Assembly: GCA_022925895.1 (NCBI GenBank)
Contig: JAKSYS010000723.1
Location: 1 to 30,209, forward strand
Direction: 5' to 3'
Length of the DNA stretch: 30,209 nucleotides
Source: Fragilaria crotonensis
Lineage: Eukaryota > Bacillariophyta > Fragilariophyceae > Fragilariales > Fragilariaceae
Made by a program: the position numbers and the translations under genes. Under the pieces are notes generated by a model. That model had not been told where the DNA came from, ran no database searches, and was given only the letters and a program-made list of their open reading frames with translations. How positions within the stretch are numbered: the stretch's first letter is position 1; every line of letters starts with the position of its first letter. This document shows, in pieces, positions 9,994 through 19,153 of this stretch.

Positions 9994-11568
9994 CTAGCCA
10001 CTAAAATTGCCGTCTGTCAGTTCAATTGCCTTACTCTCATCGTCAAGTTCAAGCCTGTCCTTAGCCTTTCTAGTTTCTGAGGTCCAATTTGTCGTACACG
10101 CCACCACGATAGCCAATAGCAACATGTGTGTCCATGTTCCGATCGTGAGACCCAGGACTAGGCCGGTAACGCCGCAAGTCACTTTATCCTCGCACATGAT
10201 GCCACTGTTGTGAAGAAATACGAAGTAATAAGCCAGAGGGACTCCAACAACCCAGTAGGCGAATACCACAATAGGCATGATGATGCATTGTCTGCCACAT
10301 CCTTTGATTACGCCGTTTAGTGCACTCTGGATTCCGTCACCAACTACGTATATCGACAGGAGAGGGATCAACCTGCTGGCCTCCGCCACCACCGATTCGG
10401 TTGGAGTGAAGAAAGATGGAAAAAGCGTGTGCGGCGTAAAGTAGAGCAAAGATCCGAGGCAGATACTCAATAAAGCAGCACTCGCAACACAAACCTTGGC
10501 GGCAATGTCGGCTCCACGGACATCGCCAGATCCCAAGAAATAGCCTACTCGCGAGGCTCCAGCGATGCTGCATCCAACAGGCAGCATGAAGCACGCCGTG
10601 TTGATGGATTGATAAATTGTCATGCCATCGAGAGCCAAATCAGGATGAGGAATAAGGGTGCCAGCGAGAAAGATGCAGGTTTCACTGGCCCACCATTCTG
10701 AGATGATAACGATCCCAGGAAGAGCCAACGCCAAGTACTGTAGGATTCCAGAAATTGAATTTACAGCGGCCTTTGTTTCGTTCCAAAAGCTCAATTCAGT
10801 TCGCCCTATGGCGGAGGCCATGGTCCGTTCAAGGACTCGCTGCTTGCCCACACTGGTAAGAAAGAGGTAGCTGACGGAATAAGTGAGCTGAACGGCTTGC
10901 GTTGCCACAGTTGCAGCACCGACACCTAGATATCCCCACCCGAATACGTGGATGAAGAGAGCATTGAAGGGAATGTGTACGATAGCCGCCAAAGCGGCAG
11001 CATAGGCGGGGACATCCGCCATTTCGAGCGCTTGGAGCCAAGCCGTGAACGTCCAGTTGATTGAAGTGGCCCATAGTCCCGGAGCTAAGATCCGAAGGTA
11101 ACTGTCCGTCATAACGGCAAGGTCATCCCCTTGACCGAGAGCTAGAAGAGTGTTCTGAATACCAGATATCCACCAAACACCGACTGGCACAACGAACAAG
11201 AGCTGAATAAAGATTCCGCGGTACAGGTAGATAAGAGGGGCGATACGTGTATCTTGATGCGATTCCATACTTTCGACAACGTCATCCACAGTCATATGGC
11301 CATCGCCATCCCTGTCACTGGAAATCAATATTAGTTCTTCCTCCTTTCGGAGCAATAAATCTCCCCGTTGCTTGGCTTGGCCTCGCGCTTGACCTGTCAG
11401 AGTAGACATGGCACTGCTGAGCCCTACAGAGAGGGACATCCCGGTGACGTTGCACAAGGTCGTTGCCAAGGCAACAGCTGCCAACTCTTGATTTCCAATG
11501 TTTCCAGCAAAATGGAGCGAGAGCCACCAAGGAATCTTGTTGATGAGCATTCCCAACATGGCTGGCAT
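9994..11568 (-). CDS. MATE-family transporter with an inserted EF-hand
   Basis: Multidrug and toxic compound extrusion carriers export organic cations or other solutes using H+ or Na+ gradients. The frame shows the twelve-helix two-lobe pattern. Lobe 1 opens with P-A-M-L-G, F-A-G-N-I-G-N-Q-E-L-A and a G-x-S-S-A-M-S-T-L-x-G-Q-A-x-G motif ending TM2. Lobe 2 has its counterpart near G-C-S-I-A-G-A-S-R-V-G. Between TM2 and TM3, a cytosolic loop in this family, residues 85-96 (11281-11316) form a canonical EF-hand loop, D-R-D-G-D-G-H-M-T-V-D-D, with Asp at position 12. The first in-frame ATG after the last stop is 11568, just inside TM1, so the model is probably 5'-truncated. An upstream frame in register starts at the ATG at 11739 (MCLTVFTDN...) and is cut by one TGA at 11632-11634, which a short intron could remove. 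The exact junction is unclear. Confidence 0.85.
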   Translation of the reverse strand: MPAMLGMLINKIPWWLSLHFAGNIGNQELAAVALATTLCNVTGMSLSVGLSSAMSTLTGQARGQAKQRGDLLLRKEEELILISSDRDGDGHMTVDDVVESMESHQDTRIAPLIYLYRGIFIQLLFVVPVGVWWISGIQNTLLALGQGDDLAVMTDSYLRILAPGLWATSINWTFTAWLQALEMADVPAYAAALAAIVHIPFNALFIHVFGWGYLGVGAATVATQAVQLTYSVSYLFLTSVGKQRVLERTMASAIGRTELSFWNETKAAVNSISGILQYLALALPGIVIISEWWASETCIFLAGTLIPHPDLALDGMTIYQSINTACFMLPVGCSIAGASRVGYFLGSGDVRGADIAAKVCVASAALLSICLGSLLYFTPHTLFPSFFTPTESVVAEASRLIPLLSIYVVGDGIQSALNGVIKGCGRQCIIMPIVVFAYWVVGVPLAYYFVFLHNSGIMCEDKVTCGVTGLVLGLTIGTWTHMLLLAIVVACTTNWTSETRKAKDRLELDDESKAIELTDGNFSG

Positions 11569-12263
11569 TGACGTTTGCAACTGAGCCGTAGTTCCGTGGA
11601 CGCTAGGCTCGGCCACGATGTGCGATGCGGCTCATCGTCTTCTCGACACATGGATGGATATCAAAATAATAGCGGCACCTGGTACTGGAATCTGGCTAGC
11701 TACAACAGTCTCATTATCAGTAAACACTGTAAGGCACATTGTCTGCGATATTCTTCGTGCTTGCTGCGGATCAGATGCGTCAGGAGTCAGGAGTCAGGAC
11801 TCAAGATGAGATCACGGGATTCTGGACGAGGGGGAGAGACGAGGGCATCCTCTCTCCTTCATTAACGCGCGCGCATCAAGACTTGTACACACCTGAGTAT
11901 GCGATACGTATAGTCGAGGGCTACCCTCGTTCTTGTAGTATGTTATCAGGTAATGAGTACAATTCCGTATTCATTACCTCTGCACTCTGCAGTGAAGTAC
12001 TCGTAGGAGTCCAGATGCACATTTTTTTGTACTCCGTACATTTTTTTAAGTCAGCGATATCAATGCTATCTGTTAAAAATATAGGATATAGGTATTGTTT
12101 ATTGTTACTTCCCACTTCCCACGTGTGGTTGCCACAGAAAAAAAATGTGTGGACTATAGCAACACATTACATTCTCCTCCTGAGCATCCATTTACAATAG
12201 TGCAAGGCTTGACATAACCCAACTACAAACCACCGACACATGCATGGATAGAATAGGATTGCA
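11569..12263. other. 5' region of the MATE gene and 3' flank of the TauE-like gene
   Basis: Positions 11569-11739 may hold an unresolved first exon and intron of the MATE gene. Beyond that no gene is supported. A CAGGAGT triplication lies at 11779-11798, and a hairpin at 11949-11978 is listed separately. Two ACATTTTTTT tracts with GTACTCCGTAC between them lie at about 12018-12050. Confidence 0.5.
11949..11978. repeat. 12-bp stem, 6-nt loop hairpin
   Basis: GGTAATGAGTAC at 11949-11960 pairs with GTATTCATTACC at 11967-11978 across the loop AATTCC. All positions pair except one, which is a G-U wobble in RNA of one strand. It lies between two genes on the minus strand, about 290 bp past the TauE-like stop. 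It might be a 3'-end structure or a relic of an inverted repeat. Confidence 0.75.
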
Positions 12264-14187
12264 TCACACTTCCTCATGTTGGCATACAAACAAATCGTTA
12301 TCGAACGCCCAGATATTCTTCCCTGCGCGGCAGTCCTTCAAAACATTTGCCACTCCCGAAACTGCCATGATAACTACTGCAAGTCCTATGATGGCACCCA
12401 ACAAGCACACAACTATACTGGGTCGGCCTGTGCGATCCACAATTTGTTTCACCAATCGTTGGCCTGTCTGGCCACCAATGGCTCCTATGGTGCCGAACCA
12501 CAGCGCAAATTGCCATGGTAAGCTACCGACCGTCAGGTAGAGAACAGTGGATGAAAAGGCCGTAAACAAGATCATGAATCCAGTGGAGGCCGTCCCAACC
12601 TGAGGCTGGTGTTAACATGGTGGACAGGCAGGCAAAACCAAGTGAGCGACGCCAAGTTCGATTAGCCACTTGACAAGAGGTTGCCGGACTTCGTTTTGTG
12701 ACACTTACTTCAAAATTGAGGGCCACAAAGAGTGGTCCCAGCACCATTCCTCCTCCAATACCCAGCATCCCCGCCAGTGTGCCGGCTCCCACAGCAGCTG
12801 GCACCAGGAGTCGAATTGTTGAAATATTCCAATGCACGTCTCCCTCGACAAATTGAAATCCAAGTTCCACCTTTTTCGCGTAGCGTCTCGTGTTGTAGCC
12901 CGCAAAGTACCATAGTATCACTCCAAAGACCAAGACAGGCGACCAGTAGGCTGGCCAATAGACCGAAGGAGAGCAATTGTCGAGGCCGTGCACAATGACA
13001 TTGTTCAACAGCAGCGAATACAAGGTCAAAAATGTAGTCATGAGAAAGAGCGCTGCATAAATCGAATGCGGAAACTGTCGAGCTTCGTATTCTTCAATCC
13101 TGGCAAGTTCAGCCGACCAACCCAAGCTGCATTCATCAGGGTACGGTTCTTCCCGTTCTTCATCTGTCGATTCGACTGTTGAGTACTCGACATCAGGAGA
13201 ATCTGGATTGGCAGCAGTCTGGAACTTGTGCCCATCCCCAATATCTGCATCGACACAATCATCGCAATCCTCACTGACCAATCCCAGGTGCTCTTCATGC
13301 TCCAACGCAAGAGGCCGTAGAAGCGGACTCGAAAACAACATGGCTCGTGTTTCGGCTTGCCACCTCGCATAGCCCTTCTCTATCGTCTTGTATGCGGTAA
13401 ATCCCAAAACCAACACCAACAAAATGACAATGAGCACGTCTGGAAACCAAGTGTGGAATAGTACCCCAACCACCACTCCCATGAGTTCTCCCGGTTGCAT
13501 CAGTACCACAGTCGCATAATCCACTAGGGGTCGATTGGCATGTGGGTGTCTTTTGGTCACCAGAAATGCAACATTTCCCACGGCAACGCCCAAAATGGTA
13601 CATGCCGAAATGGGAATGGCCAACTTGGTACTGCTGCTGCTACTACTGTTGTCATTGCCACTGTTGTTACCACCCAACAAGATGAGCGCGTACAGTGGAA
13701 CCAAGAGTCCTCCTCCTCCAATGCCAGCTGCGACCGCGCAAGATGTGACAATCCAGCACAAAAGTGACGTGACAATCAACCGCCATGCGGGGATGGAACT
13801 GTTGTGAAATAGAGAATCATTGAAGTGATCTTGGTCGTCATTGCTGTCGTTGAGTTCCATTTCCATGGCCGACCTTGCTATTCCTTCTTGTTGTACATCA
13901 GCAAAATCAAGATTAGTATCCTGCAAGGTCCTACCGATACTAGTAGTTGTCGTCGTTGTTGTCATCATTGGCCATCTTTCTTTCTTCTGCATCATCGCTA
14001 CTATCGGTAGCATCGGCAATCGGAATGCCGCAACCGTATCCCTGAATGCATTTCCACCGTGATGGAACGTGACAAACGCCACCGAAGCCAAGCAACTCAG
14101 CATCACTACCACAATTAGTAATCGACACATGCTCCAATTGCTACTTGCAGCACCGGGACTATACGTTCCTCTCATCGTTCTTATCAT
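12264..14187 (-). CDS. TauE/SafE-family (DUF81) anion transporter, one intron
   Basis: I read exons 14187-12709 and 12599-12264, giving 604 aa. TauE/SafE proteins move sulfite, sulfonates or other small organic anions; the substrate here is unknown. The family's two-fold repeat is visible. Lobe 1 has A-A-G-I-G-G-G-G-L-L-V-P-L at about residues 150-165, and lobe 2 has G-M-L-G-I-G-G-G-M-V-L-G-P-L just before the splice. Each is the glycine-rich re-entrant motif of the family. An N-terminal membrane segment (L-L-I-V-V-V-M-L-S-C-L) and a Thr run near residue 76 precede lobe 1. A long acidic loop (about 305-360) separates the lobes, a layout also seen in plant and protist members. Exon 2 supplies the last helices, including W-F-G-T-I-G-A-I-G-G-Q-T-G-Q. 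Without splicing the frame would run into a C-terminus lacking these helices. Confidence 0.88.
12600..12708 (-). other. spliceosomal intron, 109 bp
   Basis: On the minus strand the donor is GAA^GTAAGT and the acceptor is GCCTCAG^GTT. A GTTAACACC branch-type sequence lies about 15 nt upstream of the acceptor. Both sides are in phase 0, and removal restores the second half of a TauE/SafE lobe. Confidence 0.88.
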
Positions 14188-14837
14188 TGTTTCTGATTGA
14201 ATGACGGGACCGGTTGGATCGAATGGTGATATGATAGGAGAAAAATTGGGAGCAATCTATAACATACTCGAGTACAGTGAGATCGATACACAATTTCAGT
14301 GTAGAGAAGCCAAACGCATGACTGCACACTGCACACAGTTGGAAAGTGAAGAAGTGCGGTTGCCGTTTGCCGTACTTGCGCGCCTGTGATACACGGGTAG
14401 AGTCGACTTTAAAGGTGCCCAACGACACCGCCGTATGAACTATGTTTTGTACAGTACTACTACGTCACAAGTGTCGTACGGCACTCTAGCATACGGTCGG
14501 TTATGGAAATACTTGTATTGTAATCGGAATTATACTCATCACCTGCCGAATGCCGCTGCCATGGCGAAGTCATTAGATAATACTCTGAGTACAACTTGTA
14601 CACTGTCGTCATACCTCTATGAATGCTAAGATGGCACAGGCGACGCCTGTGACAGTCATCGTGAAGGCCTCGCTTTCCTCCCTCAGTCCACCGTCCTGCC
14701 AGAAATGATTGTTCCACCATCAGCAGGAGACTGTTTGGAGTATATCGCAAGCCCATCCAATGGGACTCTCTCCACATAATTGGCGGTGACTTCTTTCGAA
14801 CAAGTCCTAGTAGTGGGCGTTTCTCATTGGGTCTGGG
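14188..14837. other. intergenic region between kinase 3' end and TauE-like 5' end
   Basis: The region must contain the promoter of the TauE-like gene and the 3' flank of the kinase, both on the minus strand. Open frames here are short and unrecognised. GTAC-rich DNA lies at 14447-14600. A 17-nt palindrome at 14635-14651 is listed separately. Confidence 0.6.
14635..14651. repeat. perfect palindrome past the kinase stop
   Basis: CACAGGCG and CGCCTGTG are separated by one A. GATG at 14630-14633 and CATC at 14657-14660 extend the symmetry with a bulge. It lies about 190 bp downstream of the kinase stop codon on the minus strand. It could be a protein-binding palindrome or a 3'-UTR stem. Confidence 0.7.
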
Positions 14838-16286
14838 CTACGCCACCATAATTGGGTGGAGCGATTCATCCGTTTCACGAGGGGGGGGATACGAGGTCCA
14901 ACCACTGATGTCACCCATAACAGAAGGGTAGTAGTATGCGGCACCGCCGCCCGAAACGTTGTCGTCCATAACTCCTCTAAAATTTCCCGCATGAGGGAAC
15001 ATGATGTTTATTTCCGTGTTGACTCGATCTCGAACTGCATCAAAAAACGGATGCAGCATGGCTTGGTGGGCAGTCAGTCGATTGAAGTGGTCGTACACTA
15101 GCAAATTGTCCAACAAGTCCAAGCCCTCATCACTAGGTTTTGGGCAGTCAGCTGGAACAGAAATGTCTAGCCACGCCTTCTTCCGTCCTCCTCGAATTAC
15201 GTATTTGGCAATAACTTTCCGAATCTCCGGTGTGAGCTCAATCTTGTATTTTGTCAGGTACGAAAGCAAGTCCCCCGTCCCTAACACGGCAATGATCTTT
15301 CCCAATTGGTCTTGATTGTCCCGACCCCGAAAGAACGGTTCGCGTCGGAGCAGTAGACCGGCCAGGATGCACCCCACGCCCCACAGGTCAATTGCATAAT
15401 CGTAAAGGGCATACCCAATCAACAGCTCCGGACTCTTGTAATGGCGAGAGGCCACACGGACATTGTATCGAGTATTGGGAAGATACATGTCTGCCAATCC
15501 CAAATCAATCAGGAGGAGGGCCGGATCAAAGTCAGGCCGACGTTTTTTGTTAATGAGAACGTTGCGGGGTTTGACATCGCGATGCATGATTCCCGATGCG
15601 TGCAACGCATCGAGAGCGACCAAGAGATGATACACGTAGTATTTGATTTCGTATTCTGTCAAGTACTCGTTGTCCCCATTGCCATTCATATCGTCGCCTG
15701 CAACAGCGAATGCACTTGTTGGGTCTATCCCTCGGCCATGACATAACCACTGGGAGTGAACTCCAGCATGTTGAAGAATAAGCGAAGGCATTGGCGGAAG
15801 GTACGGACTTGGAGTTTCGGGAACCACAACACCCAGCAACTGAACTAAGTTGGGCAGACATTTGCAGTGCGAGAGAACCAGCAATTCGCGACGAATTTTG
15901 CGATCCGAAACTGGTTTGAGACACTTCAATACGACCAGTGTCCGAGGATTCGCAGCACCTGTTAGACTATCCTTCATATTCTCGCTTTTGTTGTTGTTCA
16001 ATGCCACGGCCGTGGTCAGCTGTCGTTCCAAATCCATATCGACGGCTTCAAAGACATCGCTGAACTTCCCAGACCCTAAACGACGAAGAAGTTGAAAGTC
16101 CTTGGTAGTTTTGAGTGATACACCCGGTGGTGGGAACGAAAAGTTTTCGTAATCGTAGTAGCTAGGTGGCTTCCCTGAACACCCGAGAGGGTAGGCTCGT
16201 TCGGCAACAACAACACGTTGCTGCTGTTGCAGCCCTGAACCAAAGAAGAGAACGAGCCAGAACAAGATTCGCAGCCTCGTGCACAT
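14838..16286 (-). CDS. casein kinase 2 alpha-like Ser/Thr kinase with signal peptide
   Basis: The protein has 482 aa from the ATG at 16286; the open frame starts seven codons earlier, at a TTG. The N-terminus (MCTRLRILFWLVLFFGSG then QQQQ) is a clear signal peptide or anchor, unusual because CK2 is normally nuclear and cytosolic. There is no Phe after the likely cleavage site, so plastid import is not suggested; ER, Golgi or secretion is more likely. The kinase shows a Gly loop G-S-G-K-F-S-D-V (71-78), the ATP lysine in V-V-L-K-C-L (121), H-R-D-V-K-P-R-N (235-242), metal-binding D-L-G (261-263, where CK2 has D-W-G), and the CK2-type activation segment Y-N-V-R-V-A-S-R-H-Y-K-S-P-E. Later Y-D-Y-A-I-D-L-W-G-V-G-C, E-P-F-F-R-G-R-D-N-Q-D-Q-L and V-L-G-T also follow CK2. 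All catalytic residues are present, so the enzyme should be active. Insertions occur before the ATP lysine and before H-R-D. Confidence 0.9.
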   Translation of the reverse strand: MCTRLRILFWLVLFFGSGLQQQQRVVVAERAYPLGCSGKPPSYYDYENFSFPPPGVSLKTTKDFQLLRRLGSGKFSDVFEAVDMDLERQLTTAVALNNNKSENMKDSLTGAANPRTLVVLKCLKPVSDRKIRRELLVLSHCKCLPNLVQLLGVVVPETPSPYLPPMPSLILQHAGVHSQWLCHGRGIDPTSAFAVAGDDMNGNGDNEYLTEYEIKYYVYHLLVALDALHASGIMHRDVKPRNVLINKKRRPDFDPALLLIDLGLADMYLPNTRYNVRVASRHYKSPELLIGYALYDYAIDLWGVGCILAGLLLRREPFFRGRDNQDQLGKIIAVLGTGDLLSYLTKYKIELTPEIRKVIAKYVIRGGRKKAWLDISVPADCPKPSDEGLDLLDNLLVYDHFNRLTAHQAMLHPFFDAVRDRVNTEINIMFPHAGNFRGVMDDNVSGGGAAYYYPSVMGDISGWTSYPPPRETDESLHPIMVA

Positions 16287-16808
16287 CACAATACGAGACA
16301 GGGCCAATTCGTTAGCTCCCTAGTTCATCGCATTTGGGCTACAATGCGGTGCTGCGCGGGCGGTGCGGGCGGTGCGGGTTCAATGACATGAGAATTGGAC
16401 GACACCACAAAGTGGACTTGTTGTCGACCTTGACCCTTGACTCCGAAACTGACTGCCTGGTGTGTTTGATACCAGGTACCTGGTACTGTGTATCATTGAT
16501 CATAGTACTATCATACGCTAGTAGTTCTACCGGTAGTCAGAACTCTACTAGAGGTAATAGCAGCTACTGTAGTACTATGTAGCAGGAGTACAGGCTCCTC
16601 GCGTACCGCCGTTTTCCCTGTACAGGGTAATGCAGTACCAGTACCGACTCATTTCATGGATCAAAATCAAAGCACCACAACTGCCAACTGCTATAACCGT
16701 CGGTCAAACAAACACATGACACAGTTGCATGTCATGCATACCTCATACTCCTCATTATCTGTGCGACCCAGCAACCAGCAAACTTGATACACCACTTCCA
16801 TCATCAGC
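16287..16808. promoter_or_regulatory. divergent promoter region
   Basis: About 520 bp separate the kinase start (-) and the start of the unknown membrane protein (+), so both promoters are likely here. Positions 16470-16640 are rich in GTAC/CTAG palindromes. I cannot define a TATA box or initiator with confidence. Confidence 0.5.
16471..16484. repeat. 14-bp perfect palindrome ACCAGGTACCTGGT
   Basis: The palindrome lies in the divergent promoter region. Related CCTGGTAC/GTACCAGG words occur at about 6925-6940, 7093-7103, 11676-11685 and 16630. It may be a dimeric factor-binding site or part of a general palindromic bias of the intergenic DNA. Confidence 0.75.
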
Positions 16809-18628
16809 ATGCCGGGGGAAGGTTTTTTAGTTGCCGCTTGGGCTGCGGGAGTCGTAGAAGGAGTATCTTTGCTTTCGCTAGCGCGAAAGAACCCCCCTGC
16901 CGATCAACCGGTTGACACCAATGTAACGAAGGCGTCGCTGATGATCGTTCCGGCGGTTCTCTACGGCACGCTGTCTCTTCCTTTAAGTCTGATTGGTGCA
17001 GCACCTGGACCCACTTTGATTAGACGCCTTCCATTTGTGCCCAACATTGAAGCACTGGAAGATTCGCTACTACCACCTCGAGTGTCAACATCGCCCTCTC
17101 CTCTGGCAGCAGAGGTTCAATCGCAAGCTATACAAAAGGGCAAGCGAAGACAAGATCTATTGCGAGCAGAAAACAGAAGTCGTTATTTGGCGTCATCATC
17201 TTCTGCACCGCCGTCATCGTTGTCGCCTACCATTCATCCTACTAGCAAAACGGCCGCGACCCGATACATTTCCACGTTGGATGGCCACGCTCTATTGCCT
17301 ACGCCAGTGGCCGAATCTATGAGACGGAGTCGGTTCCTATTTGCTGGAGCAGGTCTCGTGACCATGATGATATCATATCAAGCGAAGCTAGAGGAAGAAA
17401 GGCGGAAACGAATTGAGGAAGCATTGGAAAATCGACGAAACGGGAAGGACGCTTCAGCCATTCGACAACTTGTGGAGTCGAGCCAACAAGGCGCGGTCGT
17501 TCGATGGTGCGATTCCGTAGAACAGGTGTCGCACACTAAAAATTCCGGTGTTGCCATCATTCCGCTTTTTTCCAACTCCAATGGAAATGTAATGGAATCC
17601 AATCAAGTGTATTGGAACCTGGGACGAAAACCGGAGGACTGGAGCACAATACCGATATCGTCAGATTGGTTGTTGAGCACCAACACATCGCCATTGTTAG
17701 TTATGGAAGCTGACATCACGCCACCCTCTCCCATCAGTATTTTCTCAAGACTCCTCAGAACGACAAATTTTCCGAGGCCGTGCTTGTTCTGAATTCCTTG
17801 GTTGCGACGGCACGGAAACACGACGTCTTGACATCCAAGGTGGAAGCCGTCAAGGTGGTCTTAAGCTGCTGTAAACCCGCGCTGCCCATTTCTTCTCAGG
17901 ATGTTTATGTAGATGCCCACAGTGCACTTGGGGTTCAAGTCAATTCAGTACTGGAGCGGATGCATAGGGAAGTTGAGGCAGAGCTTGTCGGACAACGCGA
18001 CTTGCATGTCCTCGAAGACGACCCGAGCAATGTGATAGAAATGGGATCGGAACAGAGTCCCGAGCAACGGCGTTCAACAAGCCCTGTGACTCTGGTCAGT
18101 AGCGAGAGAGCTGCGCGAGAATACCTTGTCTGGGTGGTGAATGAATCTATACTCTTCGTGGACATGATAGGCTCATCGATTCGCCACGCAGCGTCCTTGT
18201 GCATGGCCTACTTGGCTGAAGTGCGTGGCGATAAATTTCGATCTCACAGGGTTATCCATGTACTGTCGGATCAGCAGCCCTTTGTAGAGTTCTTGCAGAT
18301 GTCGCTTCGTGATTGGAGGATAGTGTGGTATGATGCAAATAAAGGGAGTGATGTGGAGCTCTACAAAAACTCAGGTGGTGCGATATCTGTCGTTTGCTGT
18401 GGAAACGACCTTACTACTAGTGCCTTACTGGCCGCCACTACGACAATGGTGTCTAAGCCGACAAGGGTACTTGCTATCTTGGCAGAACCTACAGGATTCA
18501 TTCCTCTGGGTGTGTCCACCATTTACATCCACGAGGTACACAATGCACTCTTTTCTCACATTCGCGGTCTGCTTGCTGAAGGAAAGGCGCCTGTCGAAGT
18601 TCAAGAAATAGTTGATTTGATTCGATAG
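16809..18628 (+). CDS. unknown membrane-associated protein, coding frame broken near 17700-17790
   Basis: Frame A runs from the ATG at 16809 (CAGCATGCC) to a stop at 17792 (327 aa). Frame B is open from 17714 to 18628, and its first 20 codons already look coding (K-F-S-E-A-V-L-V-L-N-S-L). The overlap suggests one protein of about 600 aa. The break could be a one-base assembly deletion or an intron. An acceptor CTCTCCCATCAG at 17737 is in phase 0 with frame B, and phase-0 donors exist at 17589 (GTAATG), 17607 and 17700, but none is compelling. Part A has two hydrophobic segments (about residues 5-24 and 42-63), a Ser-rich linker, a third segment (about 175-190), then a charged helix L-E-E-E-R-R-K-R-I-E-E-A. 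Part B alternates beta and alpha elements (V-I-H-V-L-S-D, I-S-V-V-C-C-G-N, R-V-L-A-I-L-A) and resembles a Rossmann-like fold. I do not recognise a family. Confidence 0.6.
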
Positions 18629-18676
18629 TGGGCGTGACGGCTATTTGTTCTTTGGCTCACTATGATATGAAAGCAC

Positions 18677-18840
18677 CCTTGTCCCGTTTTTGCTTCTTAG
18701 GTTTGGTTCGGCTTGCAGGTCCGCAGATGAAATCTACTTCGCGTAGGATGAGAAAATTCTGATTTGAAAAAATCCCTGTCCCGCTTCCTAGGTTTGCTTG
18801 CAAGTCCGGAAATGAAAGCTGCTTAGCGTAGGATGATGAA
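18677..18840 (+). repeat. diverged tandem duplication, unit about 65-76 bp
   Basis: Copy 1 (about 18677-18752) and copy 2 (about 18774-18838) share, in order, TGTCCCG, CTTAGGTTTG or CCTAGGTTTG, GCTTGCA, GTCCG, ATGAAA, CT-CTT and GCGTAGGATGA, with small gaps between. A spacer of about 20 bp lies between them. The function is unknown. It lies just after the 3' end of the gene at 16809-18628. Confidence 0.8.
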
Positions 18841-18904
18841 GTAATGAATCAGCAAGGGGCCAAACGAACGTGATGACGCCACAGTCACGGACAACTAAGT
18901 GCTT

Positions 18905-19153
18905 ATGATAGCATTTTTTCGCTTTATGCACACTCGTTTACGTGTACGTCACTCCGGAAAAAAAGAAGTGCTTGTGGGTTACTTCGATCACTACCGGTGC
19001 AGTAGAGATGTCGTAGTAGAGTGCCTGGAACTGATACAACCGGAGCTATCAATTATTGGGCGAAGGGAGAACAAGGAAAGGTCTTTGTCGGGACAAAGAG
19101 AGAGTTTCTTGAAGTTGGCGATGAGCGAAGAAAAAAGTTCAGATGACGAATAA
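18905..19153 (+). CDS. possible small unknown ORF
   Basis: 82 codons run from the ATG at 18905. The C-terminal two-thirds (from K-K-E-V-L-V-G-Y-F-D onward) look protein-like and end in an acidic S-E-E-K-S-S-D-D-E tail. There is no recognisable family. It could be a real small gene, a last exon, or chance. Low confidence. Confidence 0.25.
   Translation: MIAFFRFMHTRLRVRHSGKKEVLVGYFDHYRCSRDVVVECLELIQPELSIIGRRENKERSLSGQRESFLKLAMSEEKSSDDE

Noticed and set aside
9724-10080. 118-aa plus-strand ORF
   Set aside because: Its end is antisense to the well-supported MATE gene and its sequence is not recognisable.
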